Both the position numbers and the translations under genes were made by a program. From the NCBI GenBank assembly GCA_034408935.1, contig DAOUMV010000003.1:1-64000 (forward strand): a stretch of 64,000 nucleotides of DNA, written 5' to 3'. The notes under the pieces were generated by a model. The model saw only the letters and a program-made list of their open reading frames with translations. It did not search any database and was not told the DNA's origin. Origin of the DNA: DAOUMF01 sp034408935 (lineage in GTDB: Bacteria; Chloroflexota; Dehalococcoidia; SM23-28-2; RBG-16-64-32). Below, one piece after another: positions 8,486 to 16,321 of the stretch (the stretch's first letter is position 1; each line of letters begins with the position of its first letter).

Positions 8486-8514
8486 TTGCGCACCTTTCGC
8501 GCCTGTGTTATGAT
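8486..8514 (+). promoter_or_regulatory. promoter of the polyamine operon
   Basis: TTGCGC (8486-8491), a 17-base spacer and TATGAT (8509-8514). It leaves a leader of about 94 bases before the speD ATG, longer than most in this window, ending in a strong AAGGAGGG. Confidence 0.6.
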
Positions 8515-8614
8515 GCGCCTTGCGCTTAAAAACTGAATAGGCGCGTCCTTCCGTGGCCCCCACGTATCGGATACCGGTGCGGCGGAGGGCTTTGCAACGT
8601 AAGGAGGGAACGCG

Positions 8615-8998
8615 ATGCACGTCATCGTCGATGGATTCGGAGGTGATCCGGACCAGCTTGCGGATGAGAATGTCGTGCGCGCGATCTTGGAGCTGTACCC
8701 GGACGAGATGGGTATGACGAAGATCGCGCCAGCGACGGTAGTTCGCTATAAAGGTACCAAACCGGAGGACTGGGGCGTCTCTGGCTACGTCATGATAGCC
8801 GAGAGCCACATCTCCTTACACACCTTCCCTGAACGTTGCCTGATCTGGGCCGACATCTTCTCCTGCAAGGCGTTCGACGCCGCTCCCATCGTCGATGATC
8901 TCAGACGCCGCTTCGGCCTGCGTGAGATGCAGGTGAACATGCTGGAGCGCGGCCTCGAGGCCCCCGAGCCCGCTGCCGCTCCGCAGGGCAGGGACTGA
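8615..8998 (+). CDS. speD: S-adenosylmethionine decarboxylase proenzyme (bacterial class 1B)
   Basis: A 127-residue proenzyme that makes decarboxylated AdoMet, the aminopropyl donor for polyamines. The self-cleavage site is E63-S64 in AESHISLHTFPE; Ser64 becomes the pyruvoyl cofactor. His69 and Cys84 (IFSCKAF) fit the known processing and proton-donor residues of the Thermotoga-type enzyme. AAGGAGGG stands before ATG 8615. It is the first gene of a three-gene operon, with one base between its stop and the next start. The C-terminal 15 residues are Pro/Ala-rich and not part of the core. Confidence 0.95.
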   Translation: MHVIVDGFGGDPDQLADENVVRAILELYPDEMGMTKIAPATVVRYKGTKPEDWGVSGYVMIAESHISLHTFPERCLIWADIFSCKAFDAAPIVDDLRRRFGLREMQVNMLERGLEAPEPAAAPQGRD

Positions 8999-8999
8999 C

Positions 9000-10058
9000 A
9001 TGCAGGACGGTCACCCCGGGGAGGTGACCCCGTTCGTCATAACCGATTCCGCCTCCGCCGCCGACATCACCCAGCGGCTGGCTGGCACAGCCTTCCAGGC
9101 CCGCAACCTGGGCCAGGCAGCCGCCATCTGGGAGGCGATGCTGCGGGACGAAACGACGATCTTCCTCGGCTTCGCCGGCGCGATGGTCCCCGCTGGCATG
9201 CGCCCCCTGGTCGTCTACCTCATCGAGCACCGCCTCATCGACGTCTTGGTCAGCACCGGTGCCAACCTCTACCACGACGTCTACGAGACGCTGGGCCACC
9301 AACACTTCCAGGGTGCGGCCGACGGCGGCGACGACGTCCACCTGGCCAACCTGCGCATATACCGCTTCTACGATACCCTGGCCCCTGAGCACGAGTTCTC
9401 CATCGGCGAGCGCTTCCTCACCCAGTTCTCCCTGACTTTGGATGAGGACCATGCCTACACCACCCGCGAGTACTTCCATCTGGTAGGCCGCGCGCTGGCG
9501 CCGGTGGCCAAGGAGGAAGGGATCCTCACCGCCGCCGCCAAGCACGGCGTGCCCGTCTACTGCCCCGCCTTCGGCGACAGCGTCCACGGTCTCGCCGTGG
9601 CCGAGGGACGTTTGCGCTCCGGCAAGCGCATCGCCTTCGATATCATCGGCGATGTCTTGGAGACGGCCCACCTCTCTCTCACGGCAAACAAGAGCGGCGT
9701 CGTCTACGTCGGCGGCGGCACCCCCAAGAACTTCGTCCAGCAGGCGGGGGTCGCGGCCTATCTGTTCCAGCGCGAGCGGCCCGGCCACAGCTACGGCATC
9801 CAGGTGACCACGGATGAGCCGCAGTGGGGCGGCCTCTCCGGCTGCACCTTTGAGGAGGCCCAGTCCTGGCGCAAGATCGCCCCGGATGCCAGCTTCGTCA
9901 CCGCTAACGTGGATGCCACCATCGGCATGCCTATCATCGTCAGCGCCCTGGCCGAGAAGGCCAAGGACATCATTGCGGCCCGCAGGCTGCCCGCCCTCGA
10001 TTGGGACTACAGCAAGCATGAGGGCCGTGGCGTCGCCCCCCAACGCCGCCCGCGCTAG
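9000..10058 (+). CDS. deoxyhypusine synthase-like aminobutyl/aminopropyl transfer enzyme
   Basis: A 352-residue NAD-dependent enzyme of the deoxyhypusine synthase superfamily. Visible motifs are VSTGANLYHD, the GGGTPKNF loop, and SWRKI with Lys292 aligned to the lysine that forms the imine intermediate in human DHS (SWGKI). Bacteria lack eIF5A, and characterised bacterial DHS-like proteins make homospermidine from putrescine and spermidine. It sits between speD and the agmatinase gene, so a role in polyamine synthesis is well supported, though the exact product is not. It lacks the N-terminal extension of the eukaryotic enzyme that carries the ball-and-chain motif. Confidence 0.85.
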   Translation: MQDGHPGEVTPFVITDSASAADITQRLAGTAFQARNLGQAAAIWEAMLRDETTIFLGFAGAMVPAGMRPLVVYLIEHRLIDVLVSTGANLYHDVYETLGHQHFQGAADGGDDVHLANLRIYRFYDTLAPEHEFSIGERFLTQFSLTLDEDHAYTTREYFHLVGRALAPVAKEEGILTAAAKHGVPVYCPAFGDSVHGLAVAEGRLRSGKRIAFDIIGDVLETAHLSLTANKSGVVYVGGGTPKNFVQQAGVAAYLFQRERPGHSYGIQVTTDEPQWGGLSGCTFEEAQSWRKIAPDASFVTANVDATIGMPIIVSALAEKAKDIIAARRLPALDWDYSKHEGRGVAPQRRPR

Positions 10059-10070
10059 CGCAGGCTCCCC

Positions 10071-10943
10071 ATGACCGACGACCGCTTCTGGCCGCCCCGA
10101 GGCTTCGCCGCCCTGCCAGCCGAACATGCCGACTACCGAACCGCCCGCGTGGTGATCCTGCCCGTCCCCTACGACAGCACGGCCAGCGGTTGGGTCGGCG
10201 CCCGCGAGGGGCCTGCCGCCATCATTGAGGCCTCCGAGAACATGGAGCTGTACGACATCGGCATCGGTCGCGAGCCGTACCGCGTCGGCATCCACACCCT
10301 GCCGGAGCTCGCCGCCCACGCCGGGGGCCCGGAGGCGATGGTGGCCCGCATCGAGGAGGTGGTGGCGGAGTTCCTGGACGACGGCAAGTTCGTGGTGACC
10401 CTGGGCGGGGAGCACACGGTGGCGGTGGGCGCCATCCGTGCCCACGCGAAGCGGACGCCGGGCCTCAGCGTCCTAGCCTTCGACGCCCACGCTGACCTGC
10501 GCGACAGCTACATGGACACCCCATACAGCCACGCCTGCACTCTGAGGCGAGCGCTGGAGTCGGCGCCCGTAGTGCAGGTGGGCCTGCGCAGCGCCGAGCG
10601 CGAGGAGCACGAGTTCATTCGGGACCGCGGGTTGGCCTTCTACAGCCCGCGGGAGTACGGGGACGCCGGGCCGCAGTCGATCGCCGCGCGGCTCGCCGAC
10701 GACGTGTACATCACCGTCGACCTCGACGCCTTCGATCCCTCGCAGGTGGCGGCCGTCGGCGCGCCTGAGCCCGGAGGTCTTCTGTGGGACGAGGTTACCG
10801 AGCTGCTGGAGGTCGTGGCGCGGCAGCGGCGCATCGTGGGGTTCGACGTGACGGAGCTGGCGCCGTCCCTGGGCCCGAAGGCCAGCGCCCAGCTCGCCGC
10901 CAAGCTCACCTATCGCCTCATCGGCCTCGCCGTGCTGGGGTAG
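10071..10943 (+). CDS. speB: agmatinase / ureohydrolase
   Basis: A 290-residue member of the arginase family. The binuclear manganese ligands are in GGEHTVAVG, AFDAHADLRD and TVDLDAFDPS; these three motifs define the family. It should release urea from agmatine to give putrescine, or from aminopropylagmatine to give spermidine. It follows the DHS-like gene by 12 bases in the same operon, which favours agmatine-type substrates over arginine or formiminoglutamate. No arginine decarboxylase is in the window, so the agmatine source is elsewhere. Two repeat palindromes follow the stop. Confidence 0.9.
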   Translation: MTDDRFWPPRGFAALPAEHADYRTARVVILPVPYDSTASGWVGAREGPAAIIEASENMELYDIGIGREPYRVGIHTLPELAAHAGGPEAMVARIEEVVAEFLDDGKFVVTLGGEHTVAVGAIRAHAKRTPGLSVLAFDAHADLRDSYMDTPYSHACTLRRALESAPVVQVGLRSAEREEHEFIRDRGLAFYSPREYGDAGPQSIAARLADDVYITVDLDAFDPSQVAAVGAPEPGGLLWDEVTELLEVVARQRRIVGFDVTELAPSLGPKASAQLAAKLTYRLIGLAVLG

Positions 10944-10949
10944 GGAGGT

Positions 10950-10982
10950 CCGCTCACCCCGAGCCCGTCGAAGGGTGAGCGG
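10950..10982. repeat. dispersed palindromic repeat (TGAGC-type)
   Basis: Perfect 10-bp arms CCGCTCACCC (10950-10959) and GGGTGAGCGG (10973-10982) around a loop containing GAGCCCGTCGAA. A degenerate second copy lies at about 11003-11035 and a CCCGCC-TCC-GGCGGG palindrome at 11055-11069. The core CTGAGC..GTCGAAGG recurs at 21374-21402, 21953-22004 and about 36477-36500. The intergenic stretch 10944-11085 holds nothing else. Confidence 0.65.
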
Positions 10983-11085
10983 GCTAGACGACCGTCATGA
11001 CCCCGCTCGTGGTGAGCCTGTCGAACTACGATGGGCCGGGCGACCTGAAGCCTGCCCGCCTCCGGCGGGGTCGCCCCTACACCTG

Positions 11086-11553
11086 CTACATCCGCTTCCG
11101 GATCGCCCGTATCTGCTCCAGGTGCAAGCGGGCGTGCTCCACCATCAACTCGGCGCGGCTGCGCACGGTCACTGGCCCGGTCTCCGGGTGGGTGCCGCCG
11201 TGCTCCCACTCCTCCTCCGATAGCCCCTCGATCTGGTAGGCCAGCCCGCCCCAGAACGCCCGTAAAGCGATGTCGACACGGTGCGGGTCGTCGCCCTGGT
11301 AGTTGCGCTCCCGGGCCAGGGCCTCCTGGTCGTAGGGCTCCAGGGTGGGCCTGTCCTCCTCCGCCATGAGCCGGATGCGCTGCCCCTCGAAGTCGGCGGC
11401 GTCTCGGAGGTGGCAGCAGACCTCCAGGATCGACCATTCGTCCGGGGAGGGTTGGCGGCGCAGTTCGTCGCTGGACAGTCCCTGTATGGCCTCGTCGATC
11501 AGGTCAGGCACCTGTCGCAGGTAGTCGGTGATCTGCTGGCGGTTCATCGTCAC
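11086..11553 (-). CDS. DinB superfamily protein
   Basis: A 155-residue four-helix-bundle protein. The likely metal-binding histidines are in LEVCCHLRDAADFE and at the C terminus in VEHARLHLEQI, the spacing seen in DinB/YfiT proteins. Members act as thiol-dependent transferases or have unknown roles. It opens QQITDYLRQVPDLIDEAI, as in many Chloroflexota copies. GTG 11553 overlaps the upstream kinase stop; an ATG two codons in is equally possible. It is the last gene of the leftward run from rpmH or from a nearer promoter. Confidence 0.8.
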   Translation of the reverse strand: MTMNRQQITDYLRQVPDLIDEAIQGLSSDELRRQPSPDEWSILEVCCHLRDAADFEGQRIRLMAEEDRPTLEPYDQEALARERNYQGDDPHRVDIALRAFWGGLAYQIEGLSEEEWEHGGTHPETGPVTVRSRAELMVEHARLHLEQIRAIRKRM

Positions 11554-12425
11554 CTGGCCATTATATCGGGATGCGCCCGCAGGCGCGCCTCGATCATCGT
11601 GCGGTCCGGGGTGTTGTCCAGCCCGTCCGCCTCCACCACAAAGGATGCGGCGCAGGCGGCGAAGCGGGCCGCCTCCCAGGGGTCACCCGTTTCCCGGTAT
11701 CGGGCCAGGAAGGCGGCGGCGAAGACGTCGCCGGCGCCCGTGGGGTCCACCGCCTCGGTCGGGAAGGCGTCGATGTGCCGCCAGGTGCCGCGATGACAGA
11801 TCTCGGCACCGCGTTCGGCCCGGGTGTAGGCCAGAACCTCAACCTGCCGGCTCCAGCCCGTCAGCACCGCCTCGGCGGATGAAGGGGGGAAGTCCTCATC
11901 GGCGACGAAGAGGACGTGCGCGGGACGGAGGACGTTCTCCGCCCGCCATCGCTGGGGCGGCAGCGGCCGCACACAGTTGTCGGGGCCGATCTCCCGCAGC
12001 CAGCCCTGCGCGCAGACACCGAGGAGGGCCTGCGGGAAGCAGGCCGCGAAAGCGTCGTCGACCTCGCCGGCCACGGGACCCAGGAGGACGATCTCCGCCC
12101 TTCGCCAGTTGTCCGGCAGCGAGTCGGGCTTGATGGTCGCGGCCCGCTGGGGGATTTGCTGGACGCGCCCTTCGGCCGTGTACAGGTTGCGGAAGTGGGT
12201 GGACTGGGGGGAGGGTACACGCACGATTTCGGCGCCGGGCAGGGCCTTCTCCAGGGTCAGGTCCGCCGCTGCGGCGGTAAGCACGGCGGTGTCCAGGCCG
12301 AGGCGGGTAGCCAGGAGGGCGGCGTAGGAGGTGGTGCCACCCAGGCGCCAGTCGGGCGCGGCCGCCCTCTCGTCGGGGGCGAGGTCTTGGACGATGTGGC
12401 CGATAACCAGGAACTGCGGCGGCAT
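11550..12425 (-). CDS. PfkB family carbohydrate or nucleoside kinase
   Basis: A 291-residue ribokinase-type kinase. The anion-hole and catalytic-base motif is DPTGAGDVFAAAF near residue 225, and the N terminus has the FLVIGHIVQDL strand and GGTTSYAALL substrate loop. The phosphate acceptor cannot be named: it lacks features that would point to ribose, fructose or adenosine specifically. ATG 12425 overlaps the jag stop codon (TGATG), so translation is probably coupled; a TTG one codon earlier is possible. Its place after jag is not a widely conserved linkage. Confidence 0.85.
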   Translation of the reverse strand: MPPQFLVIGHIVQDLAPDERAAAPDWRLGGTTSYAALLATRLGLDTAVLTAAAADLTLEKALPGAEIVRVPSPQSTHFRNLYTAEGRVQQIPQRAATIKPDSLPDNWRRAEIVLLGPVAGEVDDAFAACFPQALLGVCAQGWLREIGPDNCVRPLPPQRWRAENVLRPAHVLFVADEDFPPSSAEAVLTGWSRQVEVLAYTRAERGAEICHRGTWRHIDAFPTEAVDPTGAGDVFAAAFLARYRETGDPWEAARFAACAASFVVEADGLDNTPDRTMIEARLRAHPDIMAR

Positions 12426-13171
12426 CAATCCGCCCTAGGCGGACGGCGGGAGCGGCGTGAGTAGATGACCACCTTGCGGCTTTCCCCTTCGCCGACGGAG
12501 CCGGTGGTCACCAGCTCGTCCTCGGCCAGGGTGAGGTGGACGATGCGGCGCTCGGCCGCGGGCATCGGCTCCAGGGTGAGGGAGCGGCCGGTCTGGCGCA
12601 CGCGGTCGGCCATGCGGCGGGCGAGGCCCTGTAGGGTCTCCTCCCGGCGCCGCTTGTAGTGCTCCGCGTCGATGTTGACCAGCACCCGGCCACCCGTCTT
12701 GCGGTTGACCATCACGTTGACCATATACTGGAGGGCGGCCAGGGTAGTGCCGCGGCGCCCGATGAGCAGGCCCAGGTCGTCGCCGTCCACGTCCAGCACG
12801 GCGCTGGCCCGTCCCAGGCCATCGCCCGGCGTTTCCGGGGCCCGCAGGGTCACCTCACAGTCGATCTCCATGAAGTTCAAGAGCTGGGTCAGCCATTCGA
12901 TCGCCAGGTCTACCTCCGGGGACCTGAGGTCCTTGATCTCCACCTCCGCGCGCTCTTCCGGCTCCACCCCCGCCTCCGCCATCGGTCTGGCTGTGCCCTC
13001 CTCCAGGGCGGTGACACGGACGCGGGCCGGTTCGCCGCCGATGCCCAACAGCCCGGGCTTGCCTGGGGTGAGGACCTCTATTTCGACCTGTTGGCGCTTG
13101 AGGCCCAGCTCCTCCAGGGCGATGTCGATCGCCTCATCGACGCTTTTTGCGCTTACCTCGACGCTTTCCAT
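12425..13171 (-). CDS. khpB: KhpB/Jag RNA-binding protein (Jag-N, KH, R3H)
   Basis: A 248-residue protein with three parts: Jag-N domain (MESVEVSAKSVDEAIDIALE, 1-50), a KH domain (DLGLLIGRRGTTLAALQYMV, about 120-180) and an R3H domain (EPMPAAERRIVHLTL to the end). It binds RNA and affects division and cell-wall genes in firmicutes. ATG 13171 is chosen because family-like sequence starts there; it lies 38 bases inside the yidC 3-prime end. The last codons run through a TCCGCC-CTA-GGCGGA palindrome (12429-12443). The order yidC-jag is conserved in bacteria. Confidence 0.9.
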   Translation of the reverse strand: MESVEVSAKSVDEAIDIALEELGLKRQQVEIEVLTPGKPGLLGIGGEPARVRVTALEEGTARPMAEAGVEPEERAEVEIKDLRSPEVDLAIEWLTQLLNFMEIDCEVTLRAPETPGDGLGRASAVLDVDGDDLGLLIGRRGTTLAALQYMVNVMVNRKTGGRVLVNIDAEHYKRRREETLQGLARRMADRVRQTGRSLTLEPMPAAERRIVHLTLAEDELVTTGSVGEGESRKVVIYSRRSRRPPRAD

Positions 13172-14126
13172 GATGGGACCTCGCTTTTCGTTGTTCCGAA
13201 GGGGCGGACTCTTCCGCCTCAGGGGCGGGTTCTTCCGCCTCCTCCTGGACATTCGGTTGCATCTTGGGGCGGGGCCGCTCGGGTTCCGTAGCTGCGGCCG
13301 TGGGTAGGAGGGTGCGCCAGCTCAGGCGCCTGCCGTACACCCAGTAGCTGGCTAAGATCTGGAACAATGTGGAGGCTACCCAGTATACGCCGACGCCGCT
13401 TGGCAGTTGGAGTGTGAAGAATACTAGCATAGCCGGCATCATCCAGGTCATCATCTGTTGTTGCTGTTGCTGCTGGGGGGTGGTGGTGGGGGTAGCGGAC
13501 AGGCGCGTCTGCACGTAGGTGCTGATGCCCACCAGCAACGGCAGGATGAGCGTCGTATCCTTGTCCCCCAGCTCCAACCAGAGGAACGACTGCTTCAGCG
13601 GAACCGACTGGGTGAGGTAGGACCACGGATAGACCCGCTCCGATAACCGTACCAGGCTCTCCGGGCTCCCCCCTACGACGTATGCCAGGGCCCGGTAGAG
13701 GGCGATGAACACCAGCATCTGGATCGCCATCGGCATGAAGCAACCCAACGGGTTGACGCCGGACTCGCGGTAGAGCTTCATCGTCTCTTCCTGCCGGCGC
13801 TTGGGGTCCTTGTACTTCTTCTGTATCTCCTGCATGCGGGGCTGGATCACCTGCATCGCCCGGGTGGACTGGAGCTGGCGCAGGGTGAAGGGGATAGTCG
13901 CCAGGCGCAGAAGCACGGTGAACAGGATGATGGCTACTCCGAACTGCCCGCCGACGATGTTGGTCAGAAGCAGGAGGGCGTTGATCAGGGGCTGCATAAG
14001 GAGCACGTTCCAGGCGCGGCCGAATCCGAGGACGACAAAGGCTCCGATGATAGCAACGATGACCGAGATCATCAGCAGGTTGCCCACGCTTGGGCGCGGC
14101 CTGGCCTGGGTCGCGGGTGCGGTCAC
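13134..14126 (-). CDS. yidC: membrane protein insertase YidC
   Basis: A 330-residue insertase for inner-membrane proteins. There are about five membrane segments: one near the N terminus (LLMISVIVAIIGAFVVLGF) and the conserved core from WNVLLMQPLINALLLL through FGVAIILFTVLLRLATIPF, GCFMPMAIQMLVFIALYRAL and the last hairpin near residue 250. The cytoplasmic loop KKYKDPKRRQEE and the NPLGCFMP motif are typical. The tail is strongly basic, which suits ribosome contact. GTG 14126 overlaps the stop of the PQQ gene (GTGA). It has the short N terminus of gram-positive-type YidC. Confidence 0.95.
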   Translation of the reverse strand: MTAPATQARPRPSVGNLLMISVIVAIIGAFVVLGFGRAWNVLLMQPLINALLLLTNIVGGQFGVAIILFTVLLRLATIPFTLRQLQSTRAMQVIQPRMQEIQKKYKDPKRRQEETMKLYRESGVNPLGCFMPMAIQMLVFIALYRALAYVVGGSPESLVRLSERVYPWSYLTQSVPLKQSFLWLELGDKDTTLILPLLVGISTYVQTRLSATPTTTPQQQQQQQMMTWMMPAMLVFFTLQLPSGVGVYWVASTLFQILASYWVYGRRLSWRTLLPTAAATEPERPRPKMQPNVQEEAEEPAPEAEESAPSEQRKARSHHGKRRGKRKKRR

Positions 14127-15391
14127 GGCGTGTTCACCTCGTTGGATCTCCCAGTGACCGGATTGACGCTGAACAGATCGCCTCCTTGGGCGCTGATGAG
14201 CACCTCCTCTACATCTTCCCCATCATCTCCTTCTTTCTTCACCACCAGCGGGTTGGAGAGGACCGTCTTCTCCAGGGTGTCGGACCACAGAAGTCTCTCG
14301 TCCGCCGGCTCCTCATCGGGGTCGAGGCCGTAGACGTTTCCGCCTCGGTCCACGATCACCAGCGTATCCCCTACCAGCACGGGCGCGGAGCGCAGCGGCT
14401 CCTTGGCCTCAAACGGGGAGTCCCAGACCGGCTTGCCGTTCTCCAGACTCACGGCGTAGAGGTGGCCATCCAGGTTCGGCGCGTAGACAACACTGCCTTC
14501 CACGAGCGGCCGACCCCAGAACCAGTTGTCGCCCTTGAACGGCCAGCCCTCCCGCTCCTTGCCGGTTTTCGCGTCCACGGCATGAAGAGTTCGGCCGATT
14601 CCGCCGACGAGGATGGTACCATCATCCAACACAGGGTCTGATAGGAGACCATGTTCGGTCTCAAACGGGGAGTCCCATCTCGGTTCGAAGCTCTCGGCAT
14701 CCAGGGCGTAGAGCTTGCCGTTGACGGAGGCCAGGTAGAGGACGCCGTCCGCAAGCAGCGGCGTCGCCCAGATGCTGTCGCCTGCGTCGAAGCGGCGCTT
14801 CTCGCTACCGTCCTTGGGATCCAGCAGGTAGAGGGTGCCGTCGTCGGAGGCGACGTAGACCGTCGTCTCACTGGCGGCCAGGCCCGCGATGATGGGGCCG
14901 TCCGCCTCGAAGTGCCAGCGGACGCTGCCATCCTCCAGGCTCAGCGCGTAGACATCGCCGCTGTAGGCGCCCATATAGACGGTCTCACTGATCAGTACCG
15001 GCGTGCCGTAGATCGCCTCCAGCTCTATCTTGGGGTCCTCCTCGCCGGTGGGGAACGTCCAGCGCGGAACGAAGGGCGGGCAGCCGTCATTCACCTTGTC
15101 GTCATCCGGGACACCGTCCACCGTGTCGTCGCTCGTGTCGTTGGCGCAGTCTTTTCCGCTCTCGGCCTTGTCGCCGACCCTCGGGCAGCCCTCATTCACG
15201 CGGCCGTCCCCATCGTCGTCCGTTGCGTTATCGCATTGCGCGTCCGATTCCGGCTTGGGGTCTAGTGCGGACAACTCACCCTTGGCCGTGCTGGCCAGCA
15301 GGAGGTCGTCGCCCAGGGTGGGACCGACCCAGCCCTCGGGATTGCTGATCCGCACGCAGCCGACGACGGCCACCATGGTGAGGCCCAGCAC
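14123..15391 (-). CDS. PQQ-repeat beta-propeller lipoprotein between yidD and yidC
   Basis: At least 422 residues. A lipobox-like VAVVGC is followed by a run of propeller repeats (YALSLEDGSVRWHFEADG, YLLDPKDGSEKRRFD and so on), resembling BamB-like proteins. Residues about 40-110 hold an Asp-rich insert (DDDGDGRVNEGCP, DDKVNDGCP) like calcium-binding type-3 repeats. GTG 15391 is the first standard start, but in-frame upstream codons read RHIARTRTRLVLAVLG, an ideal signal-peptide start. AAGGAGG at 15445-15439 sits five bases before an in-frame ATC (15433-15431). A role in membrane assembly is suggested only by the neighbours. Confidence 0.8.
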   Translation of the reverse strand: MLGLTMVAVVGCVRISNPEGWVGPTLGDDLLLASTAKGELSALDPKPESDAQCDNATDDDGDGRVNEGCPRVGDKAESGKDCANDTSDDTVDGVPDDDKVNDGCPPFVPRWTFPTGEEDPKIELEAIYGTPVLISETVYMGAYSGDVYALSLEDGSVRWHFEADGPIIAGLAASETTVYVASDDGTLYLLDPKDGSEKRRFDAGDSIWATPLLADGVLYLASVNGKLYALDAESFEPRWDSPFETEHGLLSDPVLDDGTILVGGIGRTLHAVDAKTGKEREGWPFKGDNWFWGRPLVEGSVVYAPNLDGHLYAVSLENGKPVWDSPFEAKEPLRSAPVLVGDTLVIVDRGGNVYGLDPDEEPADERLLWSDTLEKTVLSNPLVVKKEGDDGEDVEEVLISAQGGDLFSVNPVTGRSNEVNTP

Positions 15392-15448
15392 CGCCAGGAC
15401 GAGGCGGGTGCGGGTGCGTGCTATGTGTCGGATGTTCTCCTCCTTAGC

Positions 15449-15468
15449 GGCCCCGACACGTCGGGGCC
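15449..15468. repeat. GGCCCCGAC hairpin in the yidD-PQQ gap
   Basis: Perfect 9-bp arms (15449-15457 and 15460-15468). In the leftward mRNA it ends just before the AAGGAGG of the PQQ gene. On the plus strand it is followed by TTTT, but no plus-strand gene precedes it. Related CCCGAC/GTCGGG hairpins are at 24618-24647 and 26640-26666. Confidence 0.5.
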
Positions 15469-15499
15469 TTTTGGGCGATAGCCAGCCTGCCCGCGCCGA

Positions 15500-15709
15500 T
15501 CAGGGTGCGGGATCGTAGCCGCCGGGGTTGAACGGGTGGCAGCGCAGGAGGCGCCACAGGGTGAGCAGGCCGCCTTTGAGCAGGCCGTGCCGTTCCACCG
15601 CCTCGTAGCCATAGTGGGAGCAGGTAGGCTGGAAGCGGCAGGCCGGGGGCCTGGTGGGCGAGACTGACCTTTGATACCAGCGGATCAGGGCCAGGGCCGC
15701 TCGTTTCAA
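15500..15709 (-). CDS. yidD: membrane protein insertion efficiency factor
   Basis: A 69-residue protein with the signature RWYQRSVSPTRPPACRFQPT, then CSHYGYEAVERHG and CHPFNPGGYDP. The three cysteines and the amphipathic N-terminal helix match YidD, which helps YidC insert proteins. ATG 15709 overlaps the rnpA stop (ATGA), the usual arrangement. The gap to the next gene is larger than normal because the PQQ lipoprotein gene lies between yidD and yidC. Confidence 0.95.
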   Translation of the reverse strand: MKRAALALIRWYQRSVSPTRPPACRFQPTCSHYGYEAVERHGLLKGGLLTLWRLLRCHPFNPGGYDPAP

Positions 15710-16065
15710 GGCTGCTTCTCCTCCCCGGACGCGCCCTCAGCAAGGATGCCGGCGCGGACGAACAGGTTGGCTACCGCTGCTTTCAGTTCGTGGAAGTTGG
15801 CCTGGGCGGCAGGGGCGCGGGCAGAGACGACGACGTCCCAGCCGGCCTGCGTGGGAAGGGGCCGCACACCCTCTCGCAGGCGGCGGCGGACGCGATTGCG
15901 CACCACCGCCTTGCCCAGGCGCTTGCTGGTGATGAACCCGTATCGGTTGTGGGGGAGCTGATTGGGTAGGCTTCTGAGCACTAGCAACCGGTTGGCCAGG
16001 ACATGGCCTTTCTCGAATACGGCGTCGAAGTCCTTGCGCCTTTGCAGCCGGAGCTGTCTGCGCAC
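15706..16065 (-). CDS. rnpA: ribonuclease P protein component
   Basis: A 119-residue basic protein that assists the RNase P RNA in maturing tRNA 5-prime ends. It begins at GTG 16065 (RRQLRLQRRKDFDAVFEKG) and carries the RNR motif KAVVRNRVRRRLRE. The frame is open further upstream, but those residues are the antisense-like reading of rpmH and are not protein-like. The stop overlaps yidD. The C-terminal extension after LFVRAGI is low in complexity. Confidence 0.93.
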   Translation of the reverse strand: MRRQLRLQRRKDFDAVFEKGHVLANRLLVLRSLPNQLPHNRYGFITSKRLGKAVVRNRVRRRLREGVRPLPTQAGWDVVVSARAPAAQANFHELKAAVANLFVRAGILAEGASGEEKQP

Positions 16066-16093
16066 CGCCGGGCCGCCCCGGCCCGCCGCCCGT

Positions 16094-16231
16094 TCAGACG
16101 GCGAGCCGCCACCGCCCCTTGAGAAACCGGCGCTTGAGCATCGCCCGCCCGCTGCGCGTGCGATTTCGGGCCATGAAGCCGTGACGCCGCTGGCGCCGGC
16201 GTTTCTTGGGCTGGTAGGTCCGCTTGGGCAC
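16094..16231 (-). CDS. rpmH: 50S ribosomal protein L34
   Basis: A 45-residue ribosomal protein: MPKRTYQPKKRRRQRRHGFM, then ARNRTRSGRAMLKRRF and a short tail ending WRLAV. This matches L34 along its whole length. The start is GTG 16231 with GGAGG six bases upstream, and the stop lies 28 bases before rnpA. It is the first gene of the conserved rpmH-rnpA-yidD block. dnaA, often next to rpmH, is absent here; phage-derived sequence lies upstream instead. Confidence 0.96.
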   Translation of the reverse strand: MPKRTYQPKKRRRQRRHGFMARNRTRSGRAMLKRRFLKGRWRLAV

Positions 16232-16287
16232 AAAGCTCCTCCGATGGCCAGCAAGACTACGCCCCGCTCGGAACGGGGCACCACGAA

Positions 16288-16316
16288 ATTATACGAGGCC
16301 CCTGGTTAGCGGTCAA
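16288..16316 (-). promoter_or_regulatory. rpmH promoter
   Basis: Minus-strand TTGACC (16316-16311), a 17-base spacer and perfect TATAAT (16293-16288), the best match to consensus in the window. The leader of about 50 bases contains a GCCCCG/CGGGGC hairpin at 16261-16279. Confidence 0.8.
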
Positions 16317-16321
16317 ACGGT

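Noticed and set aside
9000..10058. True deoxyhypusine synthase acting on eIF5A.
   Set aside because: Bacteria lack eIF5A and the gene sits in a polyamine operon.
15449..15475. Plus-strand intrinsic terminator (hairpin plus TTTT).
   Set aside because: No plus-strand gene precedes it; all genes here run leftward. Listed as a repeat instead.
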